DNA of 20,899 bases from Nitrospiraceae bacterium (lineage in GTDB: Bacteria; Nitrospirota; Nitrospiria; Nitrospirales; UBA8639): the NCBI GenBank assembly GCA_003523945.1, contig DOFS01000240.1, forward strand, positions 1 to 20,899, read 5' to 3'. The position numbers were made by a program, and so were the translations under genes. Under the pieces are notes generated by a model. That model worked only from the letters and a program-made list of their open reading frames with translations. It did no database searches and was not told where the DNA came from. Within the stretch, counting starts at the first letter, position 1. Every line of letters starts with the position of its first letter. This document shows positions 1-7,598 of this stretch, piece after piece.

Positions 1-572
1 TCATTGCCCCACTCCATATTGCCAGTCACCAAAGGGATACATTCATCAAATGTCTCGCCCGTATCCAGATTTTTAAAGCCAATGGTATACATACGCCGAC
101 CTCGCGTATCAATGGCAAAAGCGAGAATATTTTGCCCGGAACTCACCGTCCAATTCCCCACTGAAAAATAATCATGCCCCTGAGCCAACTCATTGCCATC
201 GATCATGATGGTTTCAGGACTGGTCAAGGACTTTTCTTTTCGACAGTAGAGGGCATACTCCTTTCCCTTTTCATAACGGATGTAATACCAAAAATCTCCC
301 ATCCGAAACGGCACAGACAAATCGGTTGGTTGGATACGGCCCTTGATTTCTTCAAAAATAGTCTGTTCCAATTCCCTGGTATGGCTTCCCAACGTCGCGG
401 CGTACTCATTTTCAGCCTGCAAATAAGCCAACACCTCAGGGTTCTCACGATCTCTGAGCCAATAATACTCGTCGGTTCGAACGTGACCGTGGCGTTCCAA
501 CCGATGGGGGACTCGTTTAGCGCGGGGAGGAGTTGGCAGCAATGGATTGGAATGTGAGGAACGGGTTGTCAT
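1..572 (-). CDS. ptrB: Oligopeptidase B (protease II), N-terminal part, cut by window edge
   Basis: This is the first 190 codons of a prolyl-oligopeptidase-family serine peptidase that cleaves short peptides after Arg/Lys. The reading frame is open from the ATG at 572 to the window edge. The translation has the family's N-terminal signature: an AKRVPH segment near residue 18, a DEYYWLRD block at residues 34-41, then ENPEVLAYLQAEN, a YYIRYEKGKEYALYCR stretch, and near the edge GNMEWGN, matching the FVWAND region of E. coli PtrB. Only the start of the propeller domain is present; the catalytic Ser/Asp/His domain lies outside. The start is supported by an AAGGAAG ribosome binding site four bases upstream. 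It lies 31 nt downstream of arfB on the same strand, so the two are probably co-transcribed. Family assignment is strong; the exact substrate is inferred. Confidence 0.9.
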   Translation of the reverse strand, partial: MTTRSSHSNPLLPTPPRAKRVPHRLERHGHVRTDEYYWLRDRENPEVLAYLQAENEYAATLGSHTRELEQTIFEEIKGRIQPTDLSVPFRMGDFWYYIRYEKGKEYALYCRKEKSLTSPETIMIDGNELAQGHDYFSVGNWTVSSGQNILAFAIDTRGRRMYTIGFKNLDTGETFDECIPLVTGNMEWGN

Positions 573-603
573 AAAACTTCCTTATCATAAAAATTAAATT
601 TCG

Positions 604-1035
604 TTATGTTTCATCGAATTTTCGGGGTTTTTGTCGTACCCGCTTTACGCGAGTACGGAGTTTCTTTTCTTCCAGACGCTTCTCACGCACTCGATAAGGA
701 ACTCGGGTTGGAACACGGGTTTTCACGGGGCGCAAGGCGCCTTGGAGAATTTTAATAAATTTCTCCAATAAATCAGCTCGATTGGCCGACTGGGTCCTAT
801 GTCGTTGGGCCTGAAGTCTCAGGACCCCTTCTTGATTCATTCGTTGGCCAACCGTTTCGGTCAGTTTCCTTTTTTGATAGGCACTAAGGACGGAAGTATG
901 CCTGACATCAAATTCTAAAATGACCCGACTATTCACCTTGTTGACATGCTGGCCACCAGGGCCTGTACTCCGAGCAGCTGAAAATCTCACGTCAGAATCA
1001 GGAATCGAAAGATGGGGAGTAATCACAATTGGCAT
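604..1035 (-). CDS. arfB: Alternative ribosome-rescue factor ArfB (peptidyl-tRNA hydrolase, YaeJ/ICT1 family)
   Basis: This is a 143-residue GGQ-domain protein of the ArfB/YaeJ class, which releases nascent peptides from ribosomes stalled without a stop codon. The catalytic GGQ sits at residues 27-29 inside GPGGQHVNKVNSRVILEFD, the hallmark of this family. The C-terminal ~40 residues are very rich in Arg and Lys (for example EKRLEEKKLRTRVKRVRQK), matching the basic tail that enters the empty mRNA channel. The length equals that of E. coli YaeJ (about 140), and the protein lacks the stop-codon-recognition domain of RF1/RF2. The ptrB-type peptidase gene follows 31 nt downstream, so the pair may form a small operon linking ribosome rescue and peptide turnover; that link is inference. 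Confidence 0.93.
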   Translation of the reverse strand: MPIVITPHLSIPDSDVRFSAARSTGPGGQHVNKVNSRVILEFDVRHTSVLSAYQKRKLTETVGQRMNQEGVLRLQAQRHRTQSANRADLLEKFIKILQGALRPVKTRVPTRVPYRVREKRLEEKKLRTRVKRVRQKPRKFDET

Positions 1036-1063
1036 ACTGGTACCCGCCGAACAAAGATAGGTG

Positions 1064-1163
1064 TTCCGCTTCTGTTATGGCAACATCAGGAGGTAATTCC
1101 TAAATCATTTCCCTGATGTCTATCACCTCAGCCAGGAAACTTCCGTCTCTGTTATGCAAGCAT
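1064..1163. repeat. Pair of imperfect 23-nt direct repeats
   Basis: The segments at 1064-1086 and 1141-1163 both begin TTCCG and share TCTGTTATG after two differing bases; I count 18 of 23 identical positions. They bracket the inverted repeat at 1083-1119. They may be two copies of a binding site or relics of a small duplication. Confidence 0.35.
1083..1119. repeat. Inverted repeat upstream of arfB
   Basis: ACATCAGG (1083-1090) and its exact reverse complement CCTGATGT (1112-1119) are separated by 21 nt. They lie 48-84 nt upstream of the arfB start codon. This could be an operator or a leader stem-loop for the arfB transcript. There is no T-run, so a terminator is unlikely. Function is unknown. 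Confidence 0.4.
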
Positions 1164-1237
1164 ATTTCCTTAAATAAACAAAGCCCAAGCCTCAAATTCG
1201 GTTTCACGGAAAATTGGGTGCGCACATTCGTAAAAAG

Positions 1238-1267
1238 AAAAGCAGGAATCTCAAGATTCCTGCTTTT
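1238..1267 (-). terminator. Rho-independent terminator of the second sigma factor gene
   Basis: A perfect 13-bp stem (1238-1250 with 1255-1267, core AGCAGGAATC/GATTCCTGCT) closes on a TCAA loop. On the minus strand the stem runs into a T-rich tract (complement of 1232-1240). It begins 88 nt downstream of the sigma gene stop codon at 1355, which fits its use as that gene's terminator. A short T-run on the plus side would allow weak bidirectional activity. Confidence 0.85.
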
Positions 1268-1354
1268 CAAAACCCTTCGTCTTCGGCACGTCAACGTCAG
1301 TCTGTCAGCATGCCACTCTATCCTGTGGAATTTGAATTTCGCAACCACACCCTC

Positions 1355-2602
1355 TCACTGAATTTCAGCAAGCATGGCCTTGACATGAGACTCCTTGAGT
1401 TTTTTCAATGCCACAACCTCAATTTGACGAATCCGTTCACGGGTTACGGACATGGAACGCCCCACTTGCTCTAAAGTCCAGGGTTCATCCATTCCGATGC
1501 CAAAGCGTAGTCGAATGACTTGTTGCTCACGAGGAGTCAAAATCTGAAAAATTTGATTCAACCACTGTGCATTTGATTTACGGGACACCTCTTCATCCGG
1601 GGATTGGCACGCCAAGTCAGGAATCAACTCCCCGATTTCAGTCTCTCCATCCACGGAGGGCGCATCTAGGGATATCGGCTCCTGAAAGGCTTCAATCGTT
1701 TCCTTCACCCTATCACCGGTCATCTCCAAGTGTTGCCCAATTTCTTCAAACGTGGGTTCTCGATCCAATTGCTGTGCGAGGCGCTGAGCAGTTTTGGCGA
1801 TTTTCGTGGATGCTTCATTCGTATGAACCGGCACACGAATCGTCCGGCTTTGATCTGCAACCGCTCGCGTAATGCCTTGGCGAATCCACCACGTAGCATA
1901 GGTACTGAATTTAAACCCGCGGGTGTAATCAAAGCGTTCTGCCGCCTTCATCAGTCCAATATTCCCTTCTTGCACGAGATCCAAAAAATTCATGCCGCGG
2001 CCCAAATACCGTTTCGCAACATCCACCACAAGACGCAGATTCCGCTGCACCAGGGCATCTTTCGGCTCTTCAATCTCTACCCGACCTTCCTCAACCGAAC
2101 GACGGATGTCCGCAAACCGCAGACTAGCCTTTTGGCCTGCCTTGCCACACGTGGCTGAGAAAGATTCAATATCGGACAAACACTCAACGATCTCTTCCAC
2201 AATGGGAGCTGAATACCCATTTAACTCTAAGAATTTCTTCAGTTCCTCTTGAAAAACCTCAACCTCTGGATGCTTATCCAGCCTCTGGGTGAATTGAATA
2301 GCCTCGGCCAATAGGGACCGGAGATTGGCTGTGCCTTGATACAATCTGGTCGCCAGCGCCAACTCCTCCTGAGCGTTCAGAAGGGGACGCGAACGAAACC
2401 CTCGAAAATACATAGATTCTAAATTTATCGATCCGGGCTCAGCAATGGATTTGGAGCTCTCCTCCTGATCCATATCCAAATCCACCCGGTTTGAATAACC
2501 TCTCAATGAAGGAGTCCGTTTCATAGATCGGCCCTTACGCAAGGACGATGTGGAATTTTCCTGAATTTTCTTGAACGGTGAGGTAGCTTGAAGTGTGGTC
2601 AT
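1355..2602 (-). CDS. Sigma-70 family RNA polymerase sigma factor (group 2, RpoS/RpoD-like)
   Basis: A 415-residue sigma factor directing RNA polymerase to a promoter subset. Region 2 spans about residues 186-254 ([41 protein letters not shown]), region 3 about 265-340, and region 4 about 350-405 with the helix-turn-helix [17 protein letters not shown]. Region 1.1 is absent. The region 1.2 equivalent (about 60-90) is atypical, reading LESMYFRGFRSRPLLNAQEEL in place of the usual [11 protein letters not shown] block. I chose the ATG at 2602 because AGGAAGGGG lies just upstream; a longer in-frame start at 2719 would add 39 residues with no sigma character. It ends at a strong terminator. Together with rpoD nearby, this reads as an alternative, probably stress or growth-phase, sigma factor. 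An RpoS label is possible but unproven. Confidence 0.9.
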   Translation of the reverse strand: MTTLQATSPFKKIQENSTSSLRKGRSMKRTPSLRGYSNRVDLDMDQEESSKSIAEPGSINLESMYFRGFRSRPLLNAQEELALATRLYQGTANLRSLLAEAIQFTQRLDKHPEVEVFQEELKKFLELNGYSAPIVEEIVECLSDIESFSATCGKAGQKASLRFADIRRSVEEGRVEIEEPKDALVQRNLRLVVDVAKRYLGRGMNFLDLVQEGNIGLMKAAERFDYTRGFKFSTYATWWIRQGITRAVADQSRTIRVPVHTNEASTKIAKTAQRLAQQLDREPTFEEIGQHLEMTGDRVKETIEAFQEPISLDAPSVDGETEIGELIPDLACQSPDEEVSRKSNAQWLNQIFQILTPREQQVIRLRFGIGMDEPWTLEQVGRSMSVTRERIRQIEVVALKKLKESHVKAMLAEIQ

Positions 2603-2727
2603 GAAATTCCCCTTCCTGACATTTAGGGTTAGAGGCAGTCGAACTTGGCCAAAACCTGGATCTGTCTGTCCAAACCAAGATGAATCAGGAAGTCCCCATC
2701 CTCTTCCACTGACTTCCATTGACCCTT

Positions 2728-2757
2728 AAGCCAAGGACCGGAACCGGAAGTTGGCTT
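2728..2757. repeat. Inverted repeat in leader of second sigma gene
   Basis: AAGCCAA (2728-2734) pairs with TTGGCTT (2751-2757), enclosing two CCGG tetramers. It lies about 125-155 nt upstream of the sigma start codon. It could be a leader stem-loop or a weak end point for the kinase transcript; on the minus strand no T-run follows it. Confidence 0.35.
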
Positions 2758-2813
2758 TTGATGAATTCTGAGAGAGAGTCTGGGCAAAGCAACCATTCCC
2801 CTTCTTTCTTGGT

Positions 2814-2835
2814 TGATACGAACATATTTGTATCA
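2814..2835. promoter_or_regulatory. Candidate operator palindrome upstream of second sigma gene
   Basis: Arms TGATACGAA (2814-2822) and TTTGTATCA (2827-2835) are complementary except for one G/T position and are separated by CATA. Nine-base arms around a 4-nt spacer in a non-coding region upstream of a regulator gene are typical of a dimeric-repressor or activator site. The cognate protein is unknown; the OmpR-family regulator encoded next door is one candidate, although that family usually binds direct repeats. Confidence 0.4.
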
Positions 2836-2864
2836 CCAGGAGATGAAAGGGAAATTAGGGGAAA

Positions 2865-2880
2865 ATTAAAAATTTTTAAT
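2865..2880. repeat. Perfect 16-nt A/T palindrome
   Basis: ATTAAAAA followed by TTTTTAAT, about 20 nt past the kinase stop codon on the minus strand. It could help end the kinase transcript or act as an AT-rich upstream promoter element for the sigma gene. A-tract palindromes also arise by chance. Confidence 0.3.
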
Positions 2881-2899
2881 AGAGGGAGAAGTACCGGGC

Positions 2900-4318
2900 T
2901 TACACTCTCGTTGCGGAGGGAGCCAAAGGAAGGAAAACCGTAAAGCAGGAACCACCATGAACCGCACTCTGGACCTCAATAGTCCCGTGATGAACTTCCA
3001 CTATCCACTTACAAATAGCCAAACCCAATCCAGTCCCTTTTGCGGCATGAGCGCGCGCTTCGTCTGTCCGGTAAAACCGATCGAATATTCTTCCGTGATC
3101 CTCAGGAGCAAGGCCGATCCCATAGTCTTGAACCACCAATTTCCCCTGATTTCCGGCAACAACCAAACTGAGTTTCACCGTTTGTCCTTCTTGGGAATAT
3201 TTCACGGCATTATCGACAAGATTGAGGAGTAATTCCCGTAATCGCAGATCGTCTCCCTGGACTACAACGGGCTCGATAGCTTCAAGCACCGTGTGGATAT
3301 TACGTTCCTGGCCCAACACTAAGGCCTGTTGCTGAATTTCTCGCACTAAATCATCCAACTGAACCGGAAACATCTTAAGTTTAATTTCCCCAAGATCGGC
3401 TCGTGATAGAAATAACAGCTCATCGACAATCCGGCTCATGCGGTCGATCTCTTCTAAATTACTCTCCAACACGGCACGATAATCTTCTGCTTGCCGCGGT
3501 CGCCGTAACGCCAATTCAGTCTCCCCTTTTGTAATAGTTAATGGTGTGCGAAGCTCATGGGACGCGTCCGCACTAAACTGGCGGATTTGCCGAAAGGAGA
3601 CTTCCAATCGCCCAATCATATCGTTAAAGGTCGAGGCTAATTGTCCAATTTCATCGTTGGAATGGGGGGTTTGAATCCGTTGAGTCCAATCCCCGGCCGC
3701 TATTCGTTGCGCCGCTTGCGTAATCGCATGAACAGGGCGAAGCGCCCGTCCTGCCAAAAACCACCCGCCAACCAAAGACACCAGCAAGGCTACAGGAGAC
3801 GCGATATAGAGACCGGCTAAGAGCCGATGCAACATTCGTTCAGTTGGATGAAGTGATGTCCCAACCCGTAAAATGTTCACCAGTTGGTCTCCCTGCCGGA
3901 TAGGAACCGACAGCAACCGAAGGGGAACCCCCTTTTCAAATTGAACGGATTCAAATGTGGATTTTCCCTCAAGAGAGGCACGAAACGAGGTTTGACTTAA
4001 TGGAATCTCCCGGCTTTGAATATTAGCCGATTGAATCGTCACCTGACCCGCCGGCCCAAAAATTTGAAAAAACTTGTCCAACAGCGCGATTTCAGGGAAG
4101 TCCTGCGATAAATCTTCAAAAATTAAAAATGGCCCAAATCGATGTTCTCCCAACGTTCTAATCGCCACAGCTGCCGCTTCATCCAACGACGCATCCACCT
4201 GCTCTCGAAGAGCACGAGACATCACCAGATATAATGCCACGGCAAAAACGACAAGAATAAGGGCCAGTGCAGATCCATACCACAGGGTTAATCGAACTCG
4301 GATTGACGTGGTTTTCAC
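2900..4318 (-). CDS. Membrane sensor histidine kinase (HAMP-HisKA-HATPase)
   Basis: A 472-residue orthodox sensor kinase. TM1 is at about residues 10-34 (LTLWYGSALALILVVFAVAL), a periplasmic sensor domain covers about 35-165, TM2 about 167-190, HAMP about 190-243. HisKA has the phospho-accepting His254 in SADASHELRTPL. The ATPase domain shows the N box (NLVDNAVKYS, near 366-375), DYGIG at 398-402 and GTGLGLA at 428-434. All catalytic motifs are intact. The N-terminal pattern SIRVRLTLWY resembles heavy-metal-type (CusS-like) sensors, but the periplasmic domain shows no obvious metal ligands, so the stimulus is unknown. The start codon is GTG at 4318. It overlaps the regulator's TGA by four bases (GTGA), with GAGG eight bases upstream, implying translational coupling. 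Confidence 0.93.
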   Translation of the reverse strand: MKTTSIRVRLTLWYGSALALILVVFAVALYLVMSRALREQVDASLDEAAAVAIRTLGEHRFGPFLIFEDLSQDFPEIALLDKFFQIFGPAGQVTIQSANIQSREIPLSQTSFRASLEGKSTFESVQFEKGVPLRLLSVPIRQGDQLVNILRVGTSLHPTERMLHRLLAGLYIASPVALLVSLVGGWFLAGRALRPVHAITQAAQRIAAGDWTQRIQTPHSNDEIGQLASTFNDMIGRLEVSFRQIRQFSADASHELRTPLTITKGETELALRRPRQAEDYRAVLESNLEEIDRMSRIVDELLFLSRADLGEIKLKMFPVQLDDLVREIQQQALVLGQERNIHTVLEAIEPVVVQGDDLRLRELLLNLVDNAVKYSQEGQTVKLSLVVAGNQGKLVVQDYGIGLAPEDHGRIFDRFYRTDEARAHAAKGTGLGLAICKWIVEVHHGTIEVQSAVHGGSCFTVFLPLAPSATRV

Positions 4319-4989
4319 CCGTCAGACCTCATCATATATCCGCTCCCCCTGACGGTTTGAATCAAACTTCGTTCTCGTCCTTTATCGATTTTGTTCCGCA
4401 GATAGCTAATATACACATCAATCACATTAGTAAATGTATCAAAGTCCAAATCCCAGACATGCTCAGTAATCATGGACCGTGTTAAGACCCGCCCTGCATT
4501 TCGCATTAAATACTCAAGCAGGGCATATTCTTTTGTTGTGAATTCAAGACGTTGGCCGCCACGTGTCACTTCTCGGGTGACAGGATTTAATACCACGTCG
4601 TCTACCTGAAGAATGCCAGTTGGAGCCCCTCCGGCTCGCCGGAGGAGCGCTCGGGTTCTGGCGAGTAATTCTTCAATGGCAAAAGGTTTTGTTAAATAAT
4701 CATCAGCCCCGGCATCTAGACCTTTAACCCGTTGGTCCACTTCGGACCGTGCGGTTAAAATAAGCACAGGAGTTTTGACGCCTGCCGCACGTGCCCGTTT
4801 AAGCACTTCTACTCCGGGCAATCCCGGCAACATCAAATCCAAAACGATCAAGTCGTAATTCACCGCTTGGGCCCAATCCAATCCACCGGGTCCATCCACG
4901 CACACATCGACGGCATAACTTTCCTCTTCCAACGCCCGCCGGATGAAGGACGCTACCTTTGGTTCATCTTCCACAACTAAAATTCTCAT
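4315..4989 (-). CDS. OmpR/PhoB-family response regulator
   Basis: A 224-residue two-domain regulator. The receiver (about 1-115) has the acidic pocket E7/D8, phospho-acceptor Asp51 in LIVLDLMLPG, Thr79 and Lys101 (LTKPF), all canonical. The winged-helix effector (about 125-222) carries FTTKEYALLEYLMRNAGRVL, a VIDVYISYLRNKID recognition region and the terminal VRGSGYMM hairpin. It is the first gene of a two-gene operon with the overlapping sensor kinase. Binding of direct-repeat sites is expected from the family; its targets are not evident here. No strong ribosome binding site precedes the ATG. Confidence 0.95.
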   Translation of the reverse strand: MRILVVEDEPKVASFIRRALEEESYAVDVCVDGPGGLDWAQAVNYDLIVLDLMLPGLPGVEVLKRARAAGVKTPVLILTARSEVDQRVKGLDAGADDYLTKPFAIEELLARTRALLRRAGGAPTGILQVDDVVLNPVTREVTRGGQRLEFTTKEYALLEYLMRNAGRVLTRSMITEHVWDLDFDTFTNVIDVYISYLRNKIDKGRERSLIQTVRGSGYMMRSDG

Positions 4990-5116
4990 CTTAGGGAAAT
5001 CTTACCATCTATACCCCGGGACCGAGAAGGGGATTGCCAAATGAGTGAATAAGGGAAAACATAAATACGACACCAGAGACCATCCATACCGCAAGCCACA
5101 AGGATACGGCAAAAAA

Positions 5117-5147
5117 AAAGCCCCGTCATAATACATGACGGGGCTTT
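5117..5147 (-). terminator. Rho-independent terminator of rpoD
   Basis: A 13-bp perfect stem (AAAGCCCCGTCAT at 5117-5129 with its complement at 5135-5147) closes on a five-base loop. It is followed on the minus strand by an unbroken T-tract (complement of the A-run 5111-5119). It lies 22 nt past the rpoD stop codon. It should insulate the downstream two-component operon from rpoD transcription. Confidence 0.93.
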
Positions 5148-5168
5148 ATCCATTTTTAAATATTCAGA

Positions 5169-6992
5169 TTAAAGATGATCCACCAAACTTCGAAGTTTGT
5201 GGCTACAACTTGGATGACGTAGCTTCTTTAACGCTTTGGCTTCAATCTGGCGAATCCGCTCCCGGGTCACATCAAAATCCTGACCAATTTCTTCCAGTGT
5301 ATGATCAGTACTATCACCGATCCCGAACCGCTTACGGATCACCGTCTCTTCGCGTGGAGTCAACACGCCCAAGGCATTGGCAATCTGACGTTGCAAATCA
5401 TAACGGTTTGCCGCATCCATGGGAGAGACGGCATTTTTATCTTCAATCAAGTCCCCTAACTGACTATCCTCTTTTTCTCCGATCGGCGTTTCAAGGGAAA
5501 TAGTTCCCTTGGAAATATCCAACATCATTCGGACCTTTTCAGGAGTTAATCCCATCCGTTCGGCAATTTCCTCTGGGGTCGGCTCACGCCCTAATTGCTG
5601 AACCAACTGCCTGGCCGTCCGGGCTAATTTAGTATTGGCCTCAATCATATGTACCGGAATACGGATGGTACGAGCCTGGTCAGCAATGGCTCGGGTCACA
5701 CCTTGTCGAATCCACCAGGTTGCATAGGTGCTGAATTTATAGCCACGTTGATACTCAAACTTATCAACGGCCCGCATCAATCCAATATTGCCTTCTTGGA
5801 TCAAATCGATAAACTGCAATCCCCGATTCGTATATTTTCTGGCAATACTGACGACTAGTCGCAAATTGGCCTCGATCAGTTGGGCTTTCCCCCGTTTTAC
5901 CTTTTCCTCAGCAGTCTCCAAAATAGTCAGGGCAGCCGTAAATTCTTCTATCGGCATACCCAGCACCTCGTCCTGGATGCGAAGGAGAGTACCCTTCCCC
6001 GCTTCCACTTCTTGCTTTAATTTTTCGATTTCTTCCGGAGTTAATTGCTGTTTACGCTTTAACGAGGTCCCTTTTGAAGTGGCGCGGGGTTTTTTCCCAA
6101 TCACCTGCATGCCGTCCTGCCCAGCAAATCCAAGCTTTCTCATGTGACGGGCAATCATCATTTCTACTGACCTGATCTCCTGACCTATATCTTTGACACG
6201 CCTTAACATTTGATCTTTCACACGCTGATGGAGATTCAGGGCCTCAATTTGATCCACAAATTGATCGGCCAGGCCGACCCGGCGCTTCTCAAGTTGTACC
6301 TTGGTATTTTTAGTCGTTTGCCCATCTCGATTTTGAGTGTAAAGGGTGAGCAACCCACGCCCAAATTTACGAACCGTTGCCAGACTCTCTAAAGTACGTA
6401 ATCGAAGCTCTTCATCCTCTTGTTCACTGGCGACAGTCTCCTCTTCAACTTCCTCTTCATCGAGGGTCTCCTGAAGAAGCACGATATCTCGGACACGAAT
6501 CTCCTCGAGCTTCAATTGGTCATGGAGTGATTCCAGGTATTGGATATTTAACGGCATACCGTAGACGGCACATGCCAACTCCCGTTTACCTTCTTCGATA
6601 TGTTTCGCCAGCTCGATTTCGCCTTCACGAGTGAGCAAGGGAACCCGCCCCATCTCCTTTAAATACAACCGTACCGGATCATCAATACGGGTAGGCTCTC
6701 CTGGGGTCAAATCAATATCCAGGGAAGAATCCGTTTCTTCCTCTGAATCATCGGCATCCTCCTGCCCGGCGTTTTTTTTCAGAGCAGCCAACTGCAAGGC
6801 AGTCCGCTTTGAAGGATCGATCACCTGAAGATTCACTTCATGCAATTCGCTTAAAATGGTATGCAATTGATCAGAGGTGATCTGATCGGCAGGGAGAATA
6901 TGCGTTAAATCTTTTATAGTCACGTGCCCTTTCGGCTTCCCAATCTCAATTAATCGCTGAATCACCTCTGGCAATGACGCTGTCTTCCCCAT
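5169..6992 (-). CDS. rpoD: Primary RNA polymerase sigma factor RpoD (sigma-70)
   Basis: A 607-residue housekeeping sigma factor. Region 1.1 occupies about residues 1-60 ([19 protein letters not shown]), followed by an acidic linker. Region 1.2 is at about 104-137 ([20 protein letters not shown]), then a long non-conserved region with acidic runs (EEEVEEE). Region 2 follows ([31 protein letters not shown]), then regions 3 and 4 ending in [20 protein letters not shown]. Full group-1 architecture and near-E. coli length mark it as the primary factor. Two ATGs lie six bases apart (6998 and 6992). TAAGGAG lies only two bases before the first but eight before the second, so I favour 6992. A strong terminator follows. 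Confidence 0.95.
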   Translation of the reverse strand: MGKTASLPEVIQRLIEIGKPKGHVTIKDLTHILPADQITSDQLHTILSELHEVNLQVIDPSKRTALQLAALKKNAGQEDADDSEEETDSSLDIDLTPGEPTRIDDPVRLYLKEMGRVPLLTREGEIELAKHIEEGKRELACAVYGMPLNIQYLESLHDQLKLEEIRVRDIVLLQETLDEEEVEEETVASEQEDEELRLRTLESLATVRKFGRGLLTLYTQNRDGQTTKNTKVQLEKRRVGLADQFVDQIEALNLHQRVKDQMLRRVKDIGQEIRSVEMMIARHMRKLGFAGQDGMQVIGKKPRATSKGTSLKRKQQLTPEEIEKLKQEVEAGKGTLLRIQDEVLGMPIEEFTAALTILETAEEKVKRGKAQLIEANLRLVVSIARKYTNRGLQFIDLIQEGNIGLMRAVDKFEYQRGYKFSTYATWWIRQGVTRAIADQARTIRIPVHMIEANTKLARTARQLVQQLGREPTPEEIAERMGLTPEKVRMMLDISKGTISLETPIGEKEDSQLGDLIEDKNAVSPMDAANRYDLQRQIANALGVLTPREETVIRKRFGIGDSTDHTLEEIGQDFDVTRERIRQIEAKALKKLRHPSCSHKLRSLVDHL

Positions 6993-7125
6993 AAACATAG
7001 CTCCTTAAAAATTAATAGCGTAACCCAATCATACCACCTTTTACGTATTACTAGAGTCAGTGAGCCTTCCTCTCACCAGAGGAACCTCACGCACTCCATT
7101 ATTCAGCCTTAAAATTCAAAACCTT

Positions 7126-7141
7126 TATCGAGATATCGAGA
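7126..7141. repeat. Tandem 8-nt direct repeat
   Basis: TATCGAGA occurs twice in immediate succession. It lies about 135-150 nt upstream of the rpoD start codon, so it could be a small regulatory repeat. Function is unknown and chance is possible. Confidence 0.3.
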
Positions 7142-7529
7142 AATAAAGTGAAACTTGGCATACAGGCTTGAGAGGACTTGGCACCCAATAAATAGAAAGT
7201 ACGTCATCCTCTGATGAGGCGAAATCAGGAAAAAGACCTATTACTTGAGAAAAGCGAAGATACGAATACAAAGCGCAATTTGAAGATACTATATTAAATT
7301 TTCGACCACAAAGTAAAGTTAATTTCCTTAAATAATGCTCTGATTCTCTCTCTGAACAGACTAATAACCCCATTCCTGTCTGCTCCGGCCTGATGACACC
7401 TTTAAGATATTGTTTCTATTGAATTTTTCAACTATTCATCCTAAGGCAGTTTATGCAATTGTGGGCTTAATGCGACAAAAACTACAGAAACTATTAAGAA
7501 AATGCTGCTACATCCGACAAGTTAACGTA

Positions 7530-7557
7530 GGACACCCTTCTCGAATGGAATGTGTCC
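7530..7557 (+). repeat. Leader inverted repeat before the REC-GGDEF-EAL gene
   Basis: GGACAC (7530-7535) pairs exactly with GTGTCC (7552-7557), with a further short pairing inside (TTC with GAA/G). It ends about 40 nt before the start codon at 7599. It could form a leader hairpin in the mRNA or serve as an operator. Confidence 0.35.
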
Positions 7558-7598
7558 CTTGACACAAGAACGAGCTAAAGCATGGAGAACAGATCAAC

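Larger units (their letters stand above)
1036..1354. other. Intergenic region between second sigma gene and arfB
   Basis: About 320 nt without a credible gene. It holds the terminator of the upstream sigma gene (1238-1267), an inverted repeat (1083-1119) and an imperfect 23-nt direct repeat (1064-1086 and 1141-1163). The promoter of arfB-ptrB must lie here unless readthrough occurs, but I see no clear -35/-10 pair. Short open frames across it run through the terminator hairpin and look accidental. Confidence 0.6.
2603..2899. other. Promoter/leader region of the second sigma factor gene
   Basis: About 300 nt between the sensor kinase stop and the sigma start, with no credible gene. It contains a 7-bp inverted repeat (2728-2757), an imperfect 22-nt palindrome (2814-2835) and a perfect 16-nt A/T palindrome (2865-2880). 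The length and the density of dyads suggest that the sigma gene has its own regulated promoter, separate from the two-component operon upstream. I could not fix a -35/-10 pair. Confidence 0.5.
6993..7598. other. Divergent intergenic region between rpoD and the REC-GGDEF-EAL gene
   Basis: About 600 AT-rich nt with no gene I can support. The only notable open frame (7125-7373, minus) gives a protein without domain character. It should hold the rpoD promoter(s) on the minus strand and the promoter of the c-di-GMP gene on the plus strand. Seen here are a tandem 8-nt repeat (7126-7141), a 13-nt palindrome TTGAA-TTT-TTCAA (7419-7431) and a stem-loop (7530-7557). No convincing -35/-10 pair was found. 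Its size leaves room for an unrecognised small RNA. Confidence 0.55.

Noticed and set aside
174..557. Plus-strand 127-codon open frame
   Set aside because: It is antisense to the oligopeptidase B frame, whose minus-strand translation matches the family along its whole visible length.
1100..1348. Minus-strand 82-codon open frame
   Set aside because: It reads through the terminator hairpin at 1238-1267 and has no domain character or ribosome binding site.
2719..2943. Plus-strand 74-codon open frame over the sigma upstream region
   Set aside because: It overlaps the kinase 3' end and the dyad cluster; the translation is low-complexity without homology that I recognise.
7125..7373. Minus-strand 82-codon open frame in the rpoD upstream region
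   Set aside because: No ribosome binding site, no recognisable domain, AT-rich non-coding composition.
7559..7587. TTGACA at 7559 as a -35 box for the GGDEF-EAL gene
   Set aside because: The hexamer 17 nt downstream does not resemble a -10 box, and the predicted start would lie at the ribosome binding site.
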